Assembly (NCBI GenBank): GCA_905221615.1
Contig: CAJNDT010000580.1
Location: 1,181,697-1,245,696 of the forward strand
DNA length: 64,000 bases
Source: Symbiodinium sp. CCMP2592
Taxonomy: Eukaryota > Sar > Dinophyceae > Suessiales > Symbiodiniaceae
Reading direction: 5' to 3'
Part shown: positions 12,801 through 24,211 of the stretch, piece by piece
Numbering within the stretch: position 1 is the stretch's first letter
Layout: every line of letters begins with the position of its first letter
The notes under the pieces: generated by a model
Told to the model about the DNA's origin: nothing
Databases searched by the model: none
Seen by the model: the letters and a program-made list of their open reading frames with translations, nothing else
Position numbers and translations under genes: made by a program

Positions 12801-15800
12801 TTATAGCAGCAATACAACCATAATACGTACTGTATCTCACGAGACCCTATCGTAATTCTCGAGGCCACCATATAAAAGCCTTGGGGCTCGGGGGCAGAGG
12901 GTTTGAAAGGCTAAAAGTTTGGAGTTTCGACAGCCTCGCCTTTGCTGTCTCAGCGTCACATCCCTTCTGAAGGGTAACCCGCTCGAGGGTTGGGCTGGAG
13001 GTGTTGAGGTAACAGCCCTACCCGCCTAACCCTAGCACGGTTTTGATGACCCGTAATGGTGGGATCCTGGAAGAATCGAGATAAGGCTATGATCCCCCGC
13101 TTCGATGCCGCTGTCTGGGTTGTGGGTTTGGGCCCCTTCCTCCAGCACCGGGGTTCAGGGTCTGTCATCTGGAGTTTCGGGTCTAGGGCTTTTGCTCTCT
13201 CCTAAACCTCCCCGAAACTGACATAGAGTCACATGGCTGTTTCTCACAAGAGAGCTCTTTGAGAACTCCACAGTAGTTTGGGTGGAACGTCGGCACTTTG
13301 GATGTTACAGTGGCAAGGTATTCAGAAGGTGATTGGGAATTTACCAGTTGGTTTCAAGGGCGAAGCTCGGATTATGGAGAATCTCAATTTGGGAGTTTAC
13401 AGATTTGGCTGCTCTTGTAGATTGTAGACTGTACTTTCCGCATGAGATGAAGCAAATCAACTGCAAATTCATAAACCCGTACCGTACGCCTTAACACGCC
13501 GACGTGCTCAGACCTTTGCGCCCCCAGCTCTACAACCCTAAACGTATAGGATCATGTATAGCGCAAGCACAACCCAGAAGCCCGAAACCTACAAACCCTC
13601 AACTGATAAGACCTTCAGCTCATACATTGCTGGGCTCCAACTGCGGCTGTTTGAGAGAGATTGGCCTCATTTTCCGAGCTCGTCACCCCTTGCGGCCCTG
13701 CAGATTCAGCTGCAATGCCACTCAGCTTGCGGTTTGGTGGTTTAGTTTAGGGTTTAGGTTTTTGGGGTGCAACGCTGAAGCTTGTTTATTCTGAATTTCT
13801 ATCCAGCTTTTATCCCATAACGCATGTTTGAGCCAGCAGGTGACCCATCGTCAAACTAGTATTCCGCCCTTGGACTTGGCGGTCTGAATAGCTAAAAGCT
13901 TGTGGTTTTGGGGTTTAGGGTGTAGGAGCTTAAGACAGTAGGCCATGAACCTTTCACCGTTTCAGGTTGTTTGGGTTCGTGTGTGCGTTCGTCTGTATTC
14001 CTCTCTCCCCTGTCCTTTCGTTTCTCTCTCCCCGCCTCTGGTTCTCGCTCTCTGTCCCTTGCACTCTCCCCTCTGACATGCTTTCCGTTCGGTTCATGTT
14101 CATTGTCGTGGGACTTCCAGTTGTCCTCCTGAAACTGACCCTGGGCTGATGGGTGTCACCGGGGCCTTCCGGGTCCAACGACTTCTATGCAGTTGGCGAA
14201 GTGTGCTCAGACCAGGGTCTCCGTCTAGGCAATACGGGTTAAGGTTTGGCTGTCAGTGGTTTAGTGTTGGTTAGAAGAATGTGGGGTATGTGAGAGTTCA
14301 GTACACTTCTGGTTTTGACTGCCTCTGCAAGGTTCACCTGCTGCGCTGCGGAGTGCCTCGGCTGTGCCAGCCAGGCAGACATAGGAGGTTGAAGGCCAAG
14401 AGAACAGATGAAGACAGTTTGGACTTCAGAGTTGTCACAAGAGTTATGAGTTGATAACATGAGTTTGTGTAGAACCTGTCAAGATGCCCAGTAGCTTTGC
14501 TCCTTCCTGTCCATTTATGCCTCCTGGATCCGGACAGAGAATCAGTTTTGTCGCAAGATGAGTTTCAAAACAGAAGTTGTAGCAGAAACAGCCGAGGTTG
14601 TCCCCTAGGGTTTCACCATCTGGGGATAGTCAGCCTGATCCCTGGGCTGGTTCAGGGTTTAGGGTTTAGGGGTTTAGGGTTTAGGGTTGAGTGTATGGCA
14701 TGGGCTTCCAGGGTCCAGGCATTTGATGTCTGTTGCGTGGCTGTGATAAACAAGTCAGAGAATGATAGGGGAGTCTTCCTTTCATCGCAAGCTCTTCCAA
14801 AGGCTTTTATCAGCATCAATCCTCGGAGCAAACTGCAACATACTGTCGGAGCATGAAGAATCAACAGGATGTCCCTGACAAGCAAAATGTGTCCGCGACA
14901 CTCCCTAGCTAGTGATGGTGCTAGCCACAGACAACATCACCACCAAACCGCAGTCTGACTGCCAAAGAATGTGTATGTGTAGCAAGTCGAAGCTGTGCGA
15001 GACAGAGTGTTAAGCCCCGCTATACAACTTCCAGAACTTCGCTGTTGCTGAAAGCATGGGGTGCCGTGCTACAAAGTTGGCGGTTCAAGAGCTGGGCTCT
15101 GGGGGTCTGGATTTGTGTTGCGTCTGGGAAGGCTGGTGGCCTTCGTGCTACGAACCCTTAACCGCCGTTTACATAAACCAACAGCCCCCAGGTATAGCAA
15201 ACAGAGGTTTCTAGCTTTAGCTTGGGAAGATCGTGCTCTGGGCATGGAGGATTTGGAGCCTTTTCGTGCATGGGAATGTGGAGCTTCTACACCCAACACC
15301 TCATTGCACTGGATTATAGGATGTCTGCTACGGGGCTTCCAGGATTCAGGCTTTTGGGAGTATGGTTTAGGGTTGGCCCTGTTTGAGGGGTTAAGTGGAC
15401 AGTTCATTCGCGCGTTATTGGCATCATAGCTGTGCGGCACAGATCACTTGATAGGGAGGTCCCGCAATTCATACCCAAGTCCATACCTGAAATCTGAGAC
15501 CCTGTGCCTGGATGCAAAACCCCATCGCAGCGACTTGCTAGCTTGTGCGGGATATGAGTTTCAGCTGGGGCTTTAGAGCTGAAGGGATTGAGGGTTTCAG
15601 GGTTCGGTTTCAGATGAATGTAGCGTGGAACTGTTTGCCAGGGTTCCCATGATACGGAAGCCCGAGCTTCGCCTCCAGGCTATATTTCAGCCCCGACTCG
15701 CTAAACAAAACCTAAGCTTTAAAACCTAAATCCAAGAAGCTCTCGGAATGAAGCCACAAGTTGAAACCCGAAGTCAGGATTCTGAAGATACTAAAAAAGG

Positions 15801-18100
15801 TCCGAGACCGTGTTCGAGGAGGTCACCCCCATACCCGTCTCCAAAGAGCCCGCCGAGAAGAAGGAGCAACCTGCTCAGGCGCAGATAGGCAGATAGAGGT
15901 GCAGATGGTCAGTGCTACATACGAACATGGATGTCAGGAACAGTATGTATCACTCTCCCTGTGGTGGTTGTCCTTGTGATCAAAATATGGTGAATGTCAA
16001 GATGAGCCAGCAAACTAAGAGATCATTCTAACGCCGCAGTTGTTAACGGCTGTGTAGCAACACTCACAGCAAGGAGGCAAACCACAAGTTATTACAAGAA
16101 GCCGCCAGTGCTGACAATGAAATACAAACCATTTATTGCGCGCAGGTATAGTTTGGTCGCCGCTAACGGTTTGCTCTCTGTACACCTGGCTGCCGAAGAG
16201 ACTGTTGAATTTATTTGAGTTGTGCTCCTCGTTCACACTTTGCAGGAGCATTCCAGTGTTGCAATGTACAAGCCTACAAGCTTCTCAGGGCTCACCGGAA
16301 ATGTCCGCTGTCAAGTAGATTACCAGCTTAGCGGCAAAGCTTGACATCTCGAAAGGAGGAACATCGAGAGTGAACAGTAATGGTGATATCGCGTGCGGCA
16401 TTCGCGCTAGGAAAGTTTTTATGAGCAGTGCCACCATCCAGATCACAATTATAGTTGATTCAGAATACTGGTTACTGGAGCTACCTAGCACACAGCAGCA
16501 ACGTCATCGTAGGAGTACTCACGGAAAGGGAACTTCGACTTTGCAACACTCCCACCAGGGTGCATGCTAGATAGGCCTGCTGTGACGTACGAGGTAGCTT
16601 TTGCGCAGCAGTCTGATTGTGCATGGTTTGTTGATTTGCGCACGGGACGGAATCTTCATTTCGTGTGGCCTCCGAGCTTCTATAATAAGTTTGAATGCAA
16701 CCTCAATGTATCCGGCGCCTGCCCTGGCATGGACAAGTCGAGCATACACATATATCCTATATTCCGCAAAATACTCAAAAATATCACACCAATATGCGAT
16801 GATGAGAACATCGGTTCACATATCTTATCAGACACTACAGACCGCGCACACCATGACGTTGAAAGTTAAGCCAGACTCTGTGTACTACAACTACAACACA
16901 TTCTCGCATTCGAGTCTTTACTAGTATAGCTATCTTTCTCAGACCTGTTTCAACAGTATTAGAGGTTCTCGTGAATGTTCAGTGCAACTCGTGAATTCCT
17001 GACTTGATTTGGTATCAGCCTCCTGGCTGGTAGTACTACCGGCAGCACAGGAAGTGCTGTTGTTACCTCCTCGTCCTCGACGACTGCCAGCACTTCCCGA
17101 GTAATAATACTGCTACGACGATTCGTGTTTCAACCGCTACCACCGCTAAGTCCACCAGTGCTTTCTCTGATCCGCTCGCAACGCCTCGGCAGTCCATCGT
17201 CGAGACGCCGGTGACAGAGGGTGTGGTCTTCACTTTTCAGCTCCCGGACAACACCTCGAGGGAGGCACGCTCCTGCTTCGATGTTGGGGTTCCAGGCTCG
17301 AGGGCTTCCGTGTGGTTTAGGGTTGCTTATGGTCTGTGTTCAGCAGGATACAGGCCCACAAAGCACCTATTCCCGAACTCCAAGGCCTAACCCGGAAGCT
17401 CCCATGCCGAAAGCCCCATAAGACCCGAGGCTCTCCGGGAAGTTGTTGGAATGGCTCCATTTTGGGTGGCTTCTTGAATTTGATGGGGTCTTTGGGTGGA
17501 TCCCATCACTTCAGGTCTGCAGATGAGGGTTTTCCATGCAGATGTCTGTTTGTCAGATTTAGGGTCGACGGGTGTTCTGGCTTCAACTTAGGCTTTGGGA
17601 TGTTGGTGCCGCAAAGCCCCTCAAGGGCGTTTAGGGTCTGGGGTGATGGTGAACTTTTGCTTCCAGATGTGCCTGCAGCTGCAATCAAGGCCCTCGCATC
17701 GCATAGCAGACTGTGCCCACCAACTCGAAAAGCACTCAGACCCTACACCTTAAATCCAAAGCTCGTACGCGCTAGAGAGTTTCGCGGGTTTTTCCGACGA
17801 AGGGAAGTGGAGAGCTGAACTGAAAGCATTCTTGGGGTTGAGCTTGGTGGAGCTTTGAGTGGGTTTCAGGGTTTGTGCCTTTGGGTTTTTGGGCGTCGGG
17901 TTTGTAGTGTAGGGGGTTAGGGTGGCTCTAGGGGTTAAGGATGGTTTTGGGGTACATGGCTCAGGGAAGACTGCGTAGCTTTGTCGGCGGCTCACTCGGC
18001 CCAGGGCCCAGGAGTCAGCAACTTGGCTACAGATGTTCCGGAACACGTAAGGCACACCACGAGAACTCCCGAATAGAGTTAGCAATGACCATTTCCACCC
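12801..18100. other. Non-coding stretch with interstitial telomere-like motifs
   Basis: No gene could be supported. Degenerate TTTAGGG words occur at about 13741-13765, 13905-13925, 14652-14690, 15362-15375 and 17868-17945, almost always in the G-rich orientation on the plus strand. Around 15990-16950 the base composition becomes more AT-rich, but open frames there show no motif. These patterns fit the telomere-like short repeats commonly dispersed in dinoflagellate chromosomes. Confidence 0.5.
14652..14690 (+). repeat. Interstitial telomere-like TTTAGGG repeat
   Basis: Five consecutive TTTAGGG-like units, one with an extra G and the first reading TTCAGGG. TTTAGGG is the plant-type telomere repeat also used by dinoflagellates. 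The tract is too short and internal to be a chromosome end here. Confidence 0.85.
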
Positions 18101-18110
18101 CTAGTCCACC

Positions 18111-18254
18111 CGAAGACCCAAAAAACTAACAACCTATACCTCAACTCTATACCCACCGAAAGACCCACAGGAAAGACCCGCCCGAAGACCCAAAACCATA
18201 ACAACCTATACCTCAACCGAAACCCCACCAAAAGACCCATAAGAAAGACCCTTA
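18111..18254 (+). repeat. 72-bp tandem repeat, two units
   Basis: Units start at 18111 and 18183 with CGAAGACCCA and share AACAACCTATACCTCAAC. A third, weak, partial unit follows to about 18300. The long minus-strand open frame here is produced by the repeat and has no recognisable product. Confidence 0.75.
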
Positions 18255-18779
18255 GGATGGAACCATAGGAAGACCCATATAGAAAAACCCCAACCTCAAC
18301 CCCCGTACACCCGCACCCCCATAGAAAAGCCATATTCCCCAACCCTATATACCCCTAACCCTTGAAAATGGAAATGGTATTCTCTAATAAAATATCTACA
18401 ATAGGAATAAGGTTTAGGAATAAGGTTGAGCACATAGCATCAACTACTTGTCCACGTGGTCGTCTTTCCGTATCAAGCACACCTCATGTCTTCCAGCATG
18501 CACCTCTCAATCGTTGCGGTACTTACCATATTCTCCCAGACATCACGACGGCAAGGCGGTTTTATTCTGCCAGTCAGCGCTAGCCACAAGCACGTTCCCG
18601 TGCTGTGCCAGTCGCGTTTCACTCTGCCACAGCTTCACCGTGTTGGATGCTTGTCCAGAAACATACATAGACGGACTCAGACTGCCACATCCCCACCACA
18701 CTACGGGAAGTTTCGAGTTTCCTGCAGCCATTATAGCAATGGTGTCGCGAGGAAAGGTGGTTTGATAGCCTGCGGTGCA

Positions 18780-19215
18780 TGCACCGGACATGAGCAGCGT
18801 TATACTTGTGCAGTGCGGTCAGATGCTCGGCTCATCTGTTTCGGATTCAATGATGATGGGCAGTGTGATGTGCCATCAGATTTGGGACCAGTTTTGGCAG
18901 TCGCAGCTGGCGCTTTTCATACTTGTGCAGTGCGGGCAGACGGTCGGCTCATTCGTCTTGGATGGAGTGTTAGGCGGTGCGATGTGCCATCAGATTTGGG
19001 ACCAGTTTTGGCAGTCGCAGCTGGCGCTTTTCATACTTGTGCAGTGCGGGCAGATGGTCAGCTCATCTGTTTTGGATTGAATGATGATGGGCAGTGTGAT
19101 GTGCCATGAGATTTGGGGCCAGTTTCGGCAGTCGCAGCTGGCTTCGAACATACTTGAGCAGTGCGGGCAAATGGTCGGTTCATTGGTTCTGGACACAACA
19201 AAGTGGGAAGTATAA
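18780..19215 (+). pseudogene. RCC1-repeat (beta-propeller) gene fragment, broken
   Basis: Four tandem units start at 18801, 18918, 19032 and 19149 (117, 114 and 117 bp; 39, 38 and 39 residues). They read as RCC1/regulator-of-chromosome-condensation type blades with the pattern HTCAVRADGQLICFG, QCDVPSDLG, AVAAG. Such proteins (HERC2-like annotations) are abundant in dinoflagellates and act as protein-interaction propellers. The third unit ends in TGA at 19107-19109 where its neighbours have TCA, and the fourth has TGA in place of a Cys codon just after its His-Thr. No start codon or full propeller of seven blades is present. The DNA of the units is almost identical, implying homogenisation or recent duplication. 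I read it as a decayed fragment; an exon with an unusual end is less likely. Confidence 0.7.
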
Positions 19216-19410
19216 TGTAGCCAAACGCTGACCATGCAGAAAAAGCGATACTGAGTGCCAAGGTGACCTTAGCCTTTTTTAACTATTCATAGCAGCTTCA
19301 CCAGCATGGCCAGGCCCTTGACCCCGCGAGTCCTATCCCGAAACCAGAAGTAGGAACGGCAATCTTGAACTCGTACGAGCTCCAGCGTCGGGATAGCGGT
19401 CCAACCACCC

Positions 19411-20237
19411 TCAAGCCTGCAGCAACTCAAAACGCAAATACTGCCCATTATTGCCCTCGACTCTGTAATAATGTTGACCTAACTTGCTTTCAATATTGTC
19501 TATGGTATAGATATTCTGTGACCAGTTGCTCACTCTTTATTTTTCATTTGGTTTTCGCTTCCTAAATATCTTAACCTCGTCCCCAACATCTAGTTCTGGA
19601 TAAACGCGGTTCTTTTTGCCCTTCATCGTTAAGTTTAATTTCACTCTGAGTTGTTTCATTTGATTATCATAGGTTAATATTATTTCTAATATGTAGCTTC
19701 AACTCTCCGATGTAACATATCTTTAAATGTGCAGATGGCTCTTTCGCTAAAATTTGGATGCACCCTCGTTCTATGATGTTCTATGTTCTCGTCCTTCAAA
19801 TACTCTTGTATTGCTTCCTTGGTCAATGCGCCTTTATCGTCTGTATAAATTATTTGTGGTTTCTTGCCCATCTTGTTTAAGCACTCAATCATTCCACTCG
19901 CTACATGCCCTCTTGTTTGCTTTTTATCGGCACGACATACATAAACTTATCGAGAACAACAATCATCGAAACACCTACCCTAAACTTTTGTTCATCCAAA
20001 TCGTTTATAAAAAAAAACAAATCCAGTTGATACTCATAGGCGGAATGCGGGCCGATAAAGCTGTTTTGGCCTACTGGCTTTCTCTCTTGCTAAACATTCT
20101 TTCTAAAAAACCTCGTTAGTAGCTCCCATTGTTATAGTTTTGTCCTTCTCCCGTGCTTCCGCTAATGTTCTGGATTTTGAACCATAACCCGCTCTATCAA
20201 AATACACGTCATTAATGATTTTTTGCTTCTCGCTCAT
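19411..20237 (-). pseudogene. Retroviral-type integrase of a Polinton-like element, frameshifted
   Basis: Reading the minus strand from the ATG at 20237 to a TGA at 19411 gives pieces of one rve-family DDE integrase in shifting frames. The order is an N-terminal basic segment, the core with YQLDLFF, the second acidic site in IIYTDDKGAL, and the glutamate in SERAICTFK. A C-terminal SH3/chromo-like part follows, with VYPELDVGDEVKIF, NWSQNIYTIDNI and YRVEGNNGQYLRFELL. This arrangement is typical of integrases from Polintons/Mavericks and related protist viruses, which insert element DNA into the host genome. At least three reading-frame breaks and a TAA (after the residues NEK) interrupt it, so it cannot be made as one protein. 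It is transcribed away from the polymerase gene at 20724. The surrounding DNA becomes AT-rich exactly here. An LTR-retroelement integrase is less likely given its neighbour. Confidence 0.75.
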
Positions 20238-20277
20238 ATAAATAAGTAACAAAAAATAATGATTTAATATAAATACT

Positions 20278-20608
20278 TAAATCATCATTTTCTGCATTCC
20301 GCTGTTTGGCATACTCACTTTGTATTCGTTCATGTCGTATTTGTGCGCTCCTCGCTTCTTTCCACTAGGTTTCTTATCGGTCATGATGTCGGTAATTTGT
20401 GTTGGTGTCAAATCTTATCGCTTATGTTCATCTCTTCTATGTATTCCTTAAGTTTATTCTTTTGGCTGTGCCTTAAGCTTGCTTCGCGCTTCTTTAGCAT
20501 ATTTTGCTCATCTTCTTTCCTCTTGTCATAATCAAGCCGTTGATACAATGCCAGTTGTTGCTTAATCTCGTCCATTGTCAGATCCTCGGGACTTTTGAAA
20601 TGTGTCAT
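20278..20608 (-). pseudogene. Small coiled-coil-like protein of the AT-rich element, frameshifted
   Basis: An open frame from an ATG at 20608 encodes a charged, helix-prone stretch rich in Lys, Glu and Gln (motif DEIKQQLALYQRL). It ends at 20408. Another frame carries on with a Thr-Pro, Lys-rich tail to a TAA at 20278-20280 (motif DMNEYKVSMPNSG). The two halves probably formed one protein of about 110 residues before a frameshift. It lies between the divergent integrase and polymerase genes and shares their AT-rich composition. I do not recognise a family. Confidence 0.45.
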
Positions 20609-20723
20609 ATAACTATACTACATATTTAATACTATTCTTTCAATAAGTTTCTAAATATATTACGAAAATCTTTAGAACAAACATTTAAAAAGAGATTTAA
20701 TTTATATTGTAATTATATTGTAT

Positions 20724-23700
20724 ATGAGCAAAAATATTAAGCCTAACACGAGAGCACTACAAACAACCTACGACAACTACAAAAATCGCTTAACACAAGG
20801 CACCAGAACAAAATTGCAAAATCTAATTATATTTATGAAGACCATAAAATAGCGCAATTCACCACCGCAGATAATCTAATCAGACAGTTTATAACCGCAA
20901 AAACCGACAAACAAAAGACGAAGGCAAACACAGCATAAGACAAAATTCACGACAAGCACCACGACAAAGAACCACTCGGACAAAGAATGCGAGAAGCAAA
21001 GAAGGAAAACAAAAAGCGAAGTGTTACTAAAATCTACATAGTAGATGTAATGTTTTATAGACTAAAGTTAGATAAAGATGATGCTATTAAAACCGCCTTC
21101 AAAGATGCTAAAGGTCGGCCGTTAATTTATTTCTGGAGAGAACCCAAAACTGCAAATGTAAAAGCAACAAAATACATAGAGGACTTGGTAGGAGAGCGTA
21201 TTTTTCGGTATGAGAGGGAAACTACAGCTACATTTAATAAGTTAATGGATACACTCAACACAGACCCAGTATTAGAAGATGACCTATATTATCATGCAGC
21301 GCAATATATGGAATGCATTCAATTTAAGAGCCTTGAACTGGTAGATGGTCAGACGGGTTTTAAGCCAGAACAGGAGAAACTAACAACTACCGCTAATTTA
21401 AGTATGTATAACATCTACATCCAAACACCTTTAGACCCCGAGTTTGAAACCTTCAAGGAAGCAATACAAGTAAAGCATTACAAAGAAAACGAGTGTTGGA
21501 TTAACACCATAACCGATTGGTACAAGGACACGCTAGTGGGCGAGAAGCGACGGAAGAAGAACAGATTAACAAAGAAACTATGTTAAAACTGATAAATAAA
21601 TCCGAAGACGATTTCAACACGAACTGGGCATCAATACAGGATATGGTGCCGGTGTTTGAACACTACGGCATTCAAGTAAGGATATTTAACTCCTTCATAA
21701 AGCCCATTTTCAAGTACTCGCCGACCAAATACAACCACCATATACCAACACTAGATGCCCTGGTTAAAAACAACCACATCTACACGGCAAACGACAACCT
21801 ACAGATGTTACCAAGATGTATCGGTTAAGGCATCACCGGATTATCGCATAAACGAAAGCAAAGAACCTACTGAATGCAAAATGATACAGTCCTTAAGTGA
21901 CCTTAAGAAATTCAGAGAAAAGGACGAATACACACTAATTTATGATGGTAATGATTTAACCCAATTATTTTACGAAAGCAAGATGGCAGGCTACGAGCCA
22001 CAAGTAAGATTTACTGGTTGTAGCGTAGCTGATTTGTTTTTCAGATTTTTACATTAAGAAGAAGAGCATTCGATACAGGATTAAGACGCAAAATTTTGTG
22101 ACGAGCTCAGTGGATGAAACCATAACAGTAAGGACGGAACAGATTTATAACAATATGTCTGAAGCGATGTATGAATTCAACAAGGCATTATTTAATCCCT
22201 TACATAAACCCTAATACAAAGAAACCGACATACAAATTCTTAAGGAGTGCCGAACAATCCCGCTAGCGGGAGAAATAAATAAAATCTACCAGGTGTTTAA
22301 CCAAAGAACCGAGAAATATGACAAATACGCATTTATGACCGAAGCAACCACCGAAATAGATGTAAGAAAAGTTTACGCCCACGCCTTCAATCAAATCACT
22401 GAAATCCCCGTCTTTAATCAGTTTGATATGTGGAAGCAGTTTAGTTACAAAACCACGAATACAGCAAGTTTCATGAACTGACTTTGTTTTTAGTTAAGCC
22501 GAAGGAACAAGCATTGTCTTTTAATAAGGCGCATTGTTTAGTGTATGATAAGTTTCTAAAGCACTACGCCGAAAAATGCCAAATCCTGTATTACAAAGAG
22601 CCTTCTAGAGTGTATAAGGTGAATGACACGAAACTCACGAAATTTATTACACAACTATGGGCAACCGAACCATCAGACCACTTTCCAGGATGCTAAAATC
22701 AAAAAGCTTATAGCGAATGTTAATTTTGGATTGCTAGAGAAGGGCGCGAACAAATATTCTAAAAGTTTTGCTTTTGACAGTCTTCGGGAAGCGTTGTATT
22801 ATCAACAAGAAGTGGGAGGCAAGATTAACAAAATCACCGGATACGACGAAGACGACAAGGAATTACACAGAAAATACTACTGCTTAACGGTGACCGATAG
22901 AGTGGCATTAAGAAACGGCTATACTTACATAAAGGAGTTACTACTTCAAATCCATAATCATAAAATGCAAGAGGATTATACAAATGTTTTAATAATGGTG
23001 TTGATGTATGGAGTGTTAAAACCGACGCCTTTGTAATTAGACCCGAACACTTAAGCAAGGCAAGGAAAGCAGTAACATTTAACAATAACGTGGGAGGATG
23101 GCGACACGAAAAAGCTAAATCAATCATCCCACCAACAGGGCAACACAAAATGAAAGACAACTTATTAACAACTTTACCCGAATATACCAATGATAATGAA
23201 ACACTGGAAATTGAAGACGAGTGGGACACCGAAAGCATAGCAAAACAAATAACGCAACATAGCCCACTTATTATAAGAAGTAAATATGTGGGCGGTGTCA
23301 AATCGCATATAGCAAAGCACTTCAGCAAGTTAGCTTTGAAAACATTGTTTGTAGGCCCCCCAGAACAGCTTATCACAAAACATAGCTGATGAAGCAATCA
23401 CCACAAATAAATTCTTTGCTATTCCTAACGGAGACGGTGAGAAACTACCGGAGTTTGAGACCATAGCAAATTTAAGTGTATAGTGTTTGACGACATTTAT
23501 ATGAACAGTTTATACATCTTAAATAGAATACGAGAGTTTATTAATAGCCATCCCGATAAGATTATTATAGGAGCGGGAGATGTTAAGCAACTGCCCCCGA
23601 TTGAAGACCTAACCAATACCAGCAAGCCCGACGAATACGCCGACGACTGTATCAACCAAATATGTAAATACGATATGATGCTTAAGATTTGCAAGAGGTT

Positions 23701-23868
23701 AGGGGCGAAAGATGACCCAAACGCGAACGAGAACCGCAACGCCTTAAACCGTATGTATGACGACATGTGGATAAACGCATTCCTATAACCGAATTTGTAA
23801 AGAAATAGTTTAAAACGACTGCCGACCTAATGGCGTCCGAGAAGAACATAGCATACACCAACATAACT
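20724..23868 (+). pseudogene. Family B DNA polymerase fused to SF1 helicase, frameshifted and truncated
   Basis: From the ATG at 20724 the coding sense can be followed for about 3.1 kb through many frame changes (good frames include 20987-21586, 21517-21828, 21755-22057, 22293-22481, 22623-23036, 23090-23389 and 23483-23788). Polymerase features in order: a motif A-like DVRKVYAHAF with IPVFN near 22360, a motif B-like KLIANVNFGLLEKG near 22705, and a motif C-like SVKTDAFVI near 23020, matching protein-primed-type viral PolBs. A helicase follows: a P-loop remnant GGVKSHIAKHF near 23290 (one glycine codon short of a Walker A), Walker B FDDIYMNSL at about 23490, motif III GAGDVKQLPPI near 23575, and the AYTN motif at 23850. 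It then runs into unrelated GC-rich DNA. The full gene would replicate an element genome. Breaks at homopolymers, such as the C run near 23355, could be decay or assembly error. The long N-terminal part is unassigned. Confidence 0.75.
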
Positions 23869-23959
23869 TGGTGGCCTTTCCGGGATTTTTAATTTTTTGG
23901 TGTTTTGTGGGGTTCATTGCATGCAACCAACTGCAGCCTTCAGGCTCCAGGGGTCAGAC

Positions 23960-24013
23960 CAGGCATCAATCCAACCATTTCCAGTGGAAAAACCTGGTTG
24001 GAATTGATGCCTG
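23960..24013. repeat. Imperfect hairpin 1 at the right edge of the AT-rich island
   Basis: The arm CAGGCATCAATCCAACC (23960-23976) is complementary to GGTTGG-A-ATTGATGCCTG (23996-24013) with a single bulged A at 24002. The 19-base loop contains a small palindrome, TTTCCAGTGGAAA. Confidence 0.85.
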
Positions 24014-24014
24014 T

Positions 24015-24103
24015 CGGGGGCACGGACATCCCTCACCTCACAAGATGTCTGTGGTCCCACCACCGACATCTTGCGGGGGTGCGGGATGTCCGTGCATCCC
24101 CCG
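24015..24103. repeat. Imperfect hairpin 2, directly following hairpin 1
   Basis: The left arm (24015-24049, CGGGGGCACGGACATCCC ... CAAGATGTC) pairs with the right arm (24065-24103, GACATCTTG ... GGGATGTCCGTG ... CCCCCG) with small internal loops. Two large hairpins in a row suggest a foldback or MITE-like insertion. No target-site duplication could be fixed by eye. Confidence 0.85.
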
Positions 24104-24111
24104 ACCGAGGC

Positions 24112-24209
24112 CCCAGCGTGCATGCATAGACCCAGAACAGTGCACCAGGCTCGGTCAGACCCCAGCATGCATGCACAGACCCAGAACAATGCACCAGGCT
24201 AGGTCAGAC
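24112..24209 (+). repeat. 49-bp tandem repeat, two units
   Basis: The units 24112-24160 and 24161-24209 both run from CCCAGCRTGCATGCA to GGTCAGAC with four or so differences. They follow the second hairpin immediately. Confidence 0.9.
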
Positions 24210-24211
24210 CC

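Larger units (their letters stand above)
19411..23868. mobile_element. Decayed Polinton-like / virus-like DNA element (AT-rich island)
   Basis: The integrase, the small charged protein and the polymerase-helicase occupy one compact AT-rich block inside GC-richer DNA. An rve integrase next to a family B polymerase is the hallmark pair of self-synthesising Polinton/Maverick elements and their protist-virus relatives. I see no capsid, packaging ATPase or maturation protease, and no terminal inverted repeats. The right edge cuts the helicase before its last motifs, so this is a fragment. The left edge coincides with the integrase stop. Confidence 0.7.

Noticed and set aside
17100..17389. Ser/Thr-rich plus-strand frame (STATTAKSTSAF) as an exon of a secreted protein
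   Set aside because: It has no start, no splice pattern and no partner exons, and it runs into telomere-like sequence.
18079..18342. Hydrophobic minus-strand frame resembling a membrane protein
   Set aside because: It coincides with the 72-bp tandem repeat, and its hydrophobic look comes from the repeat composition.
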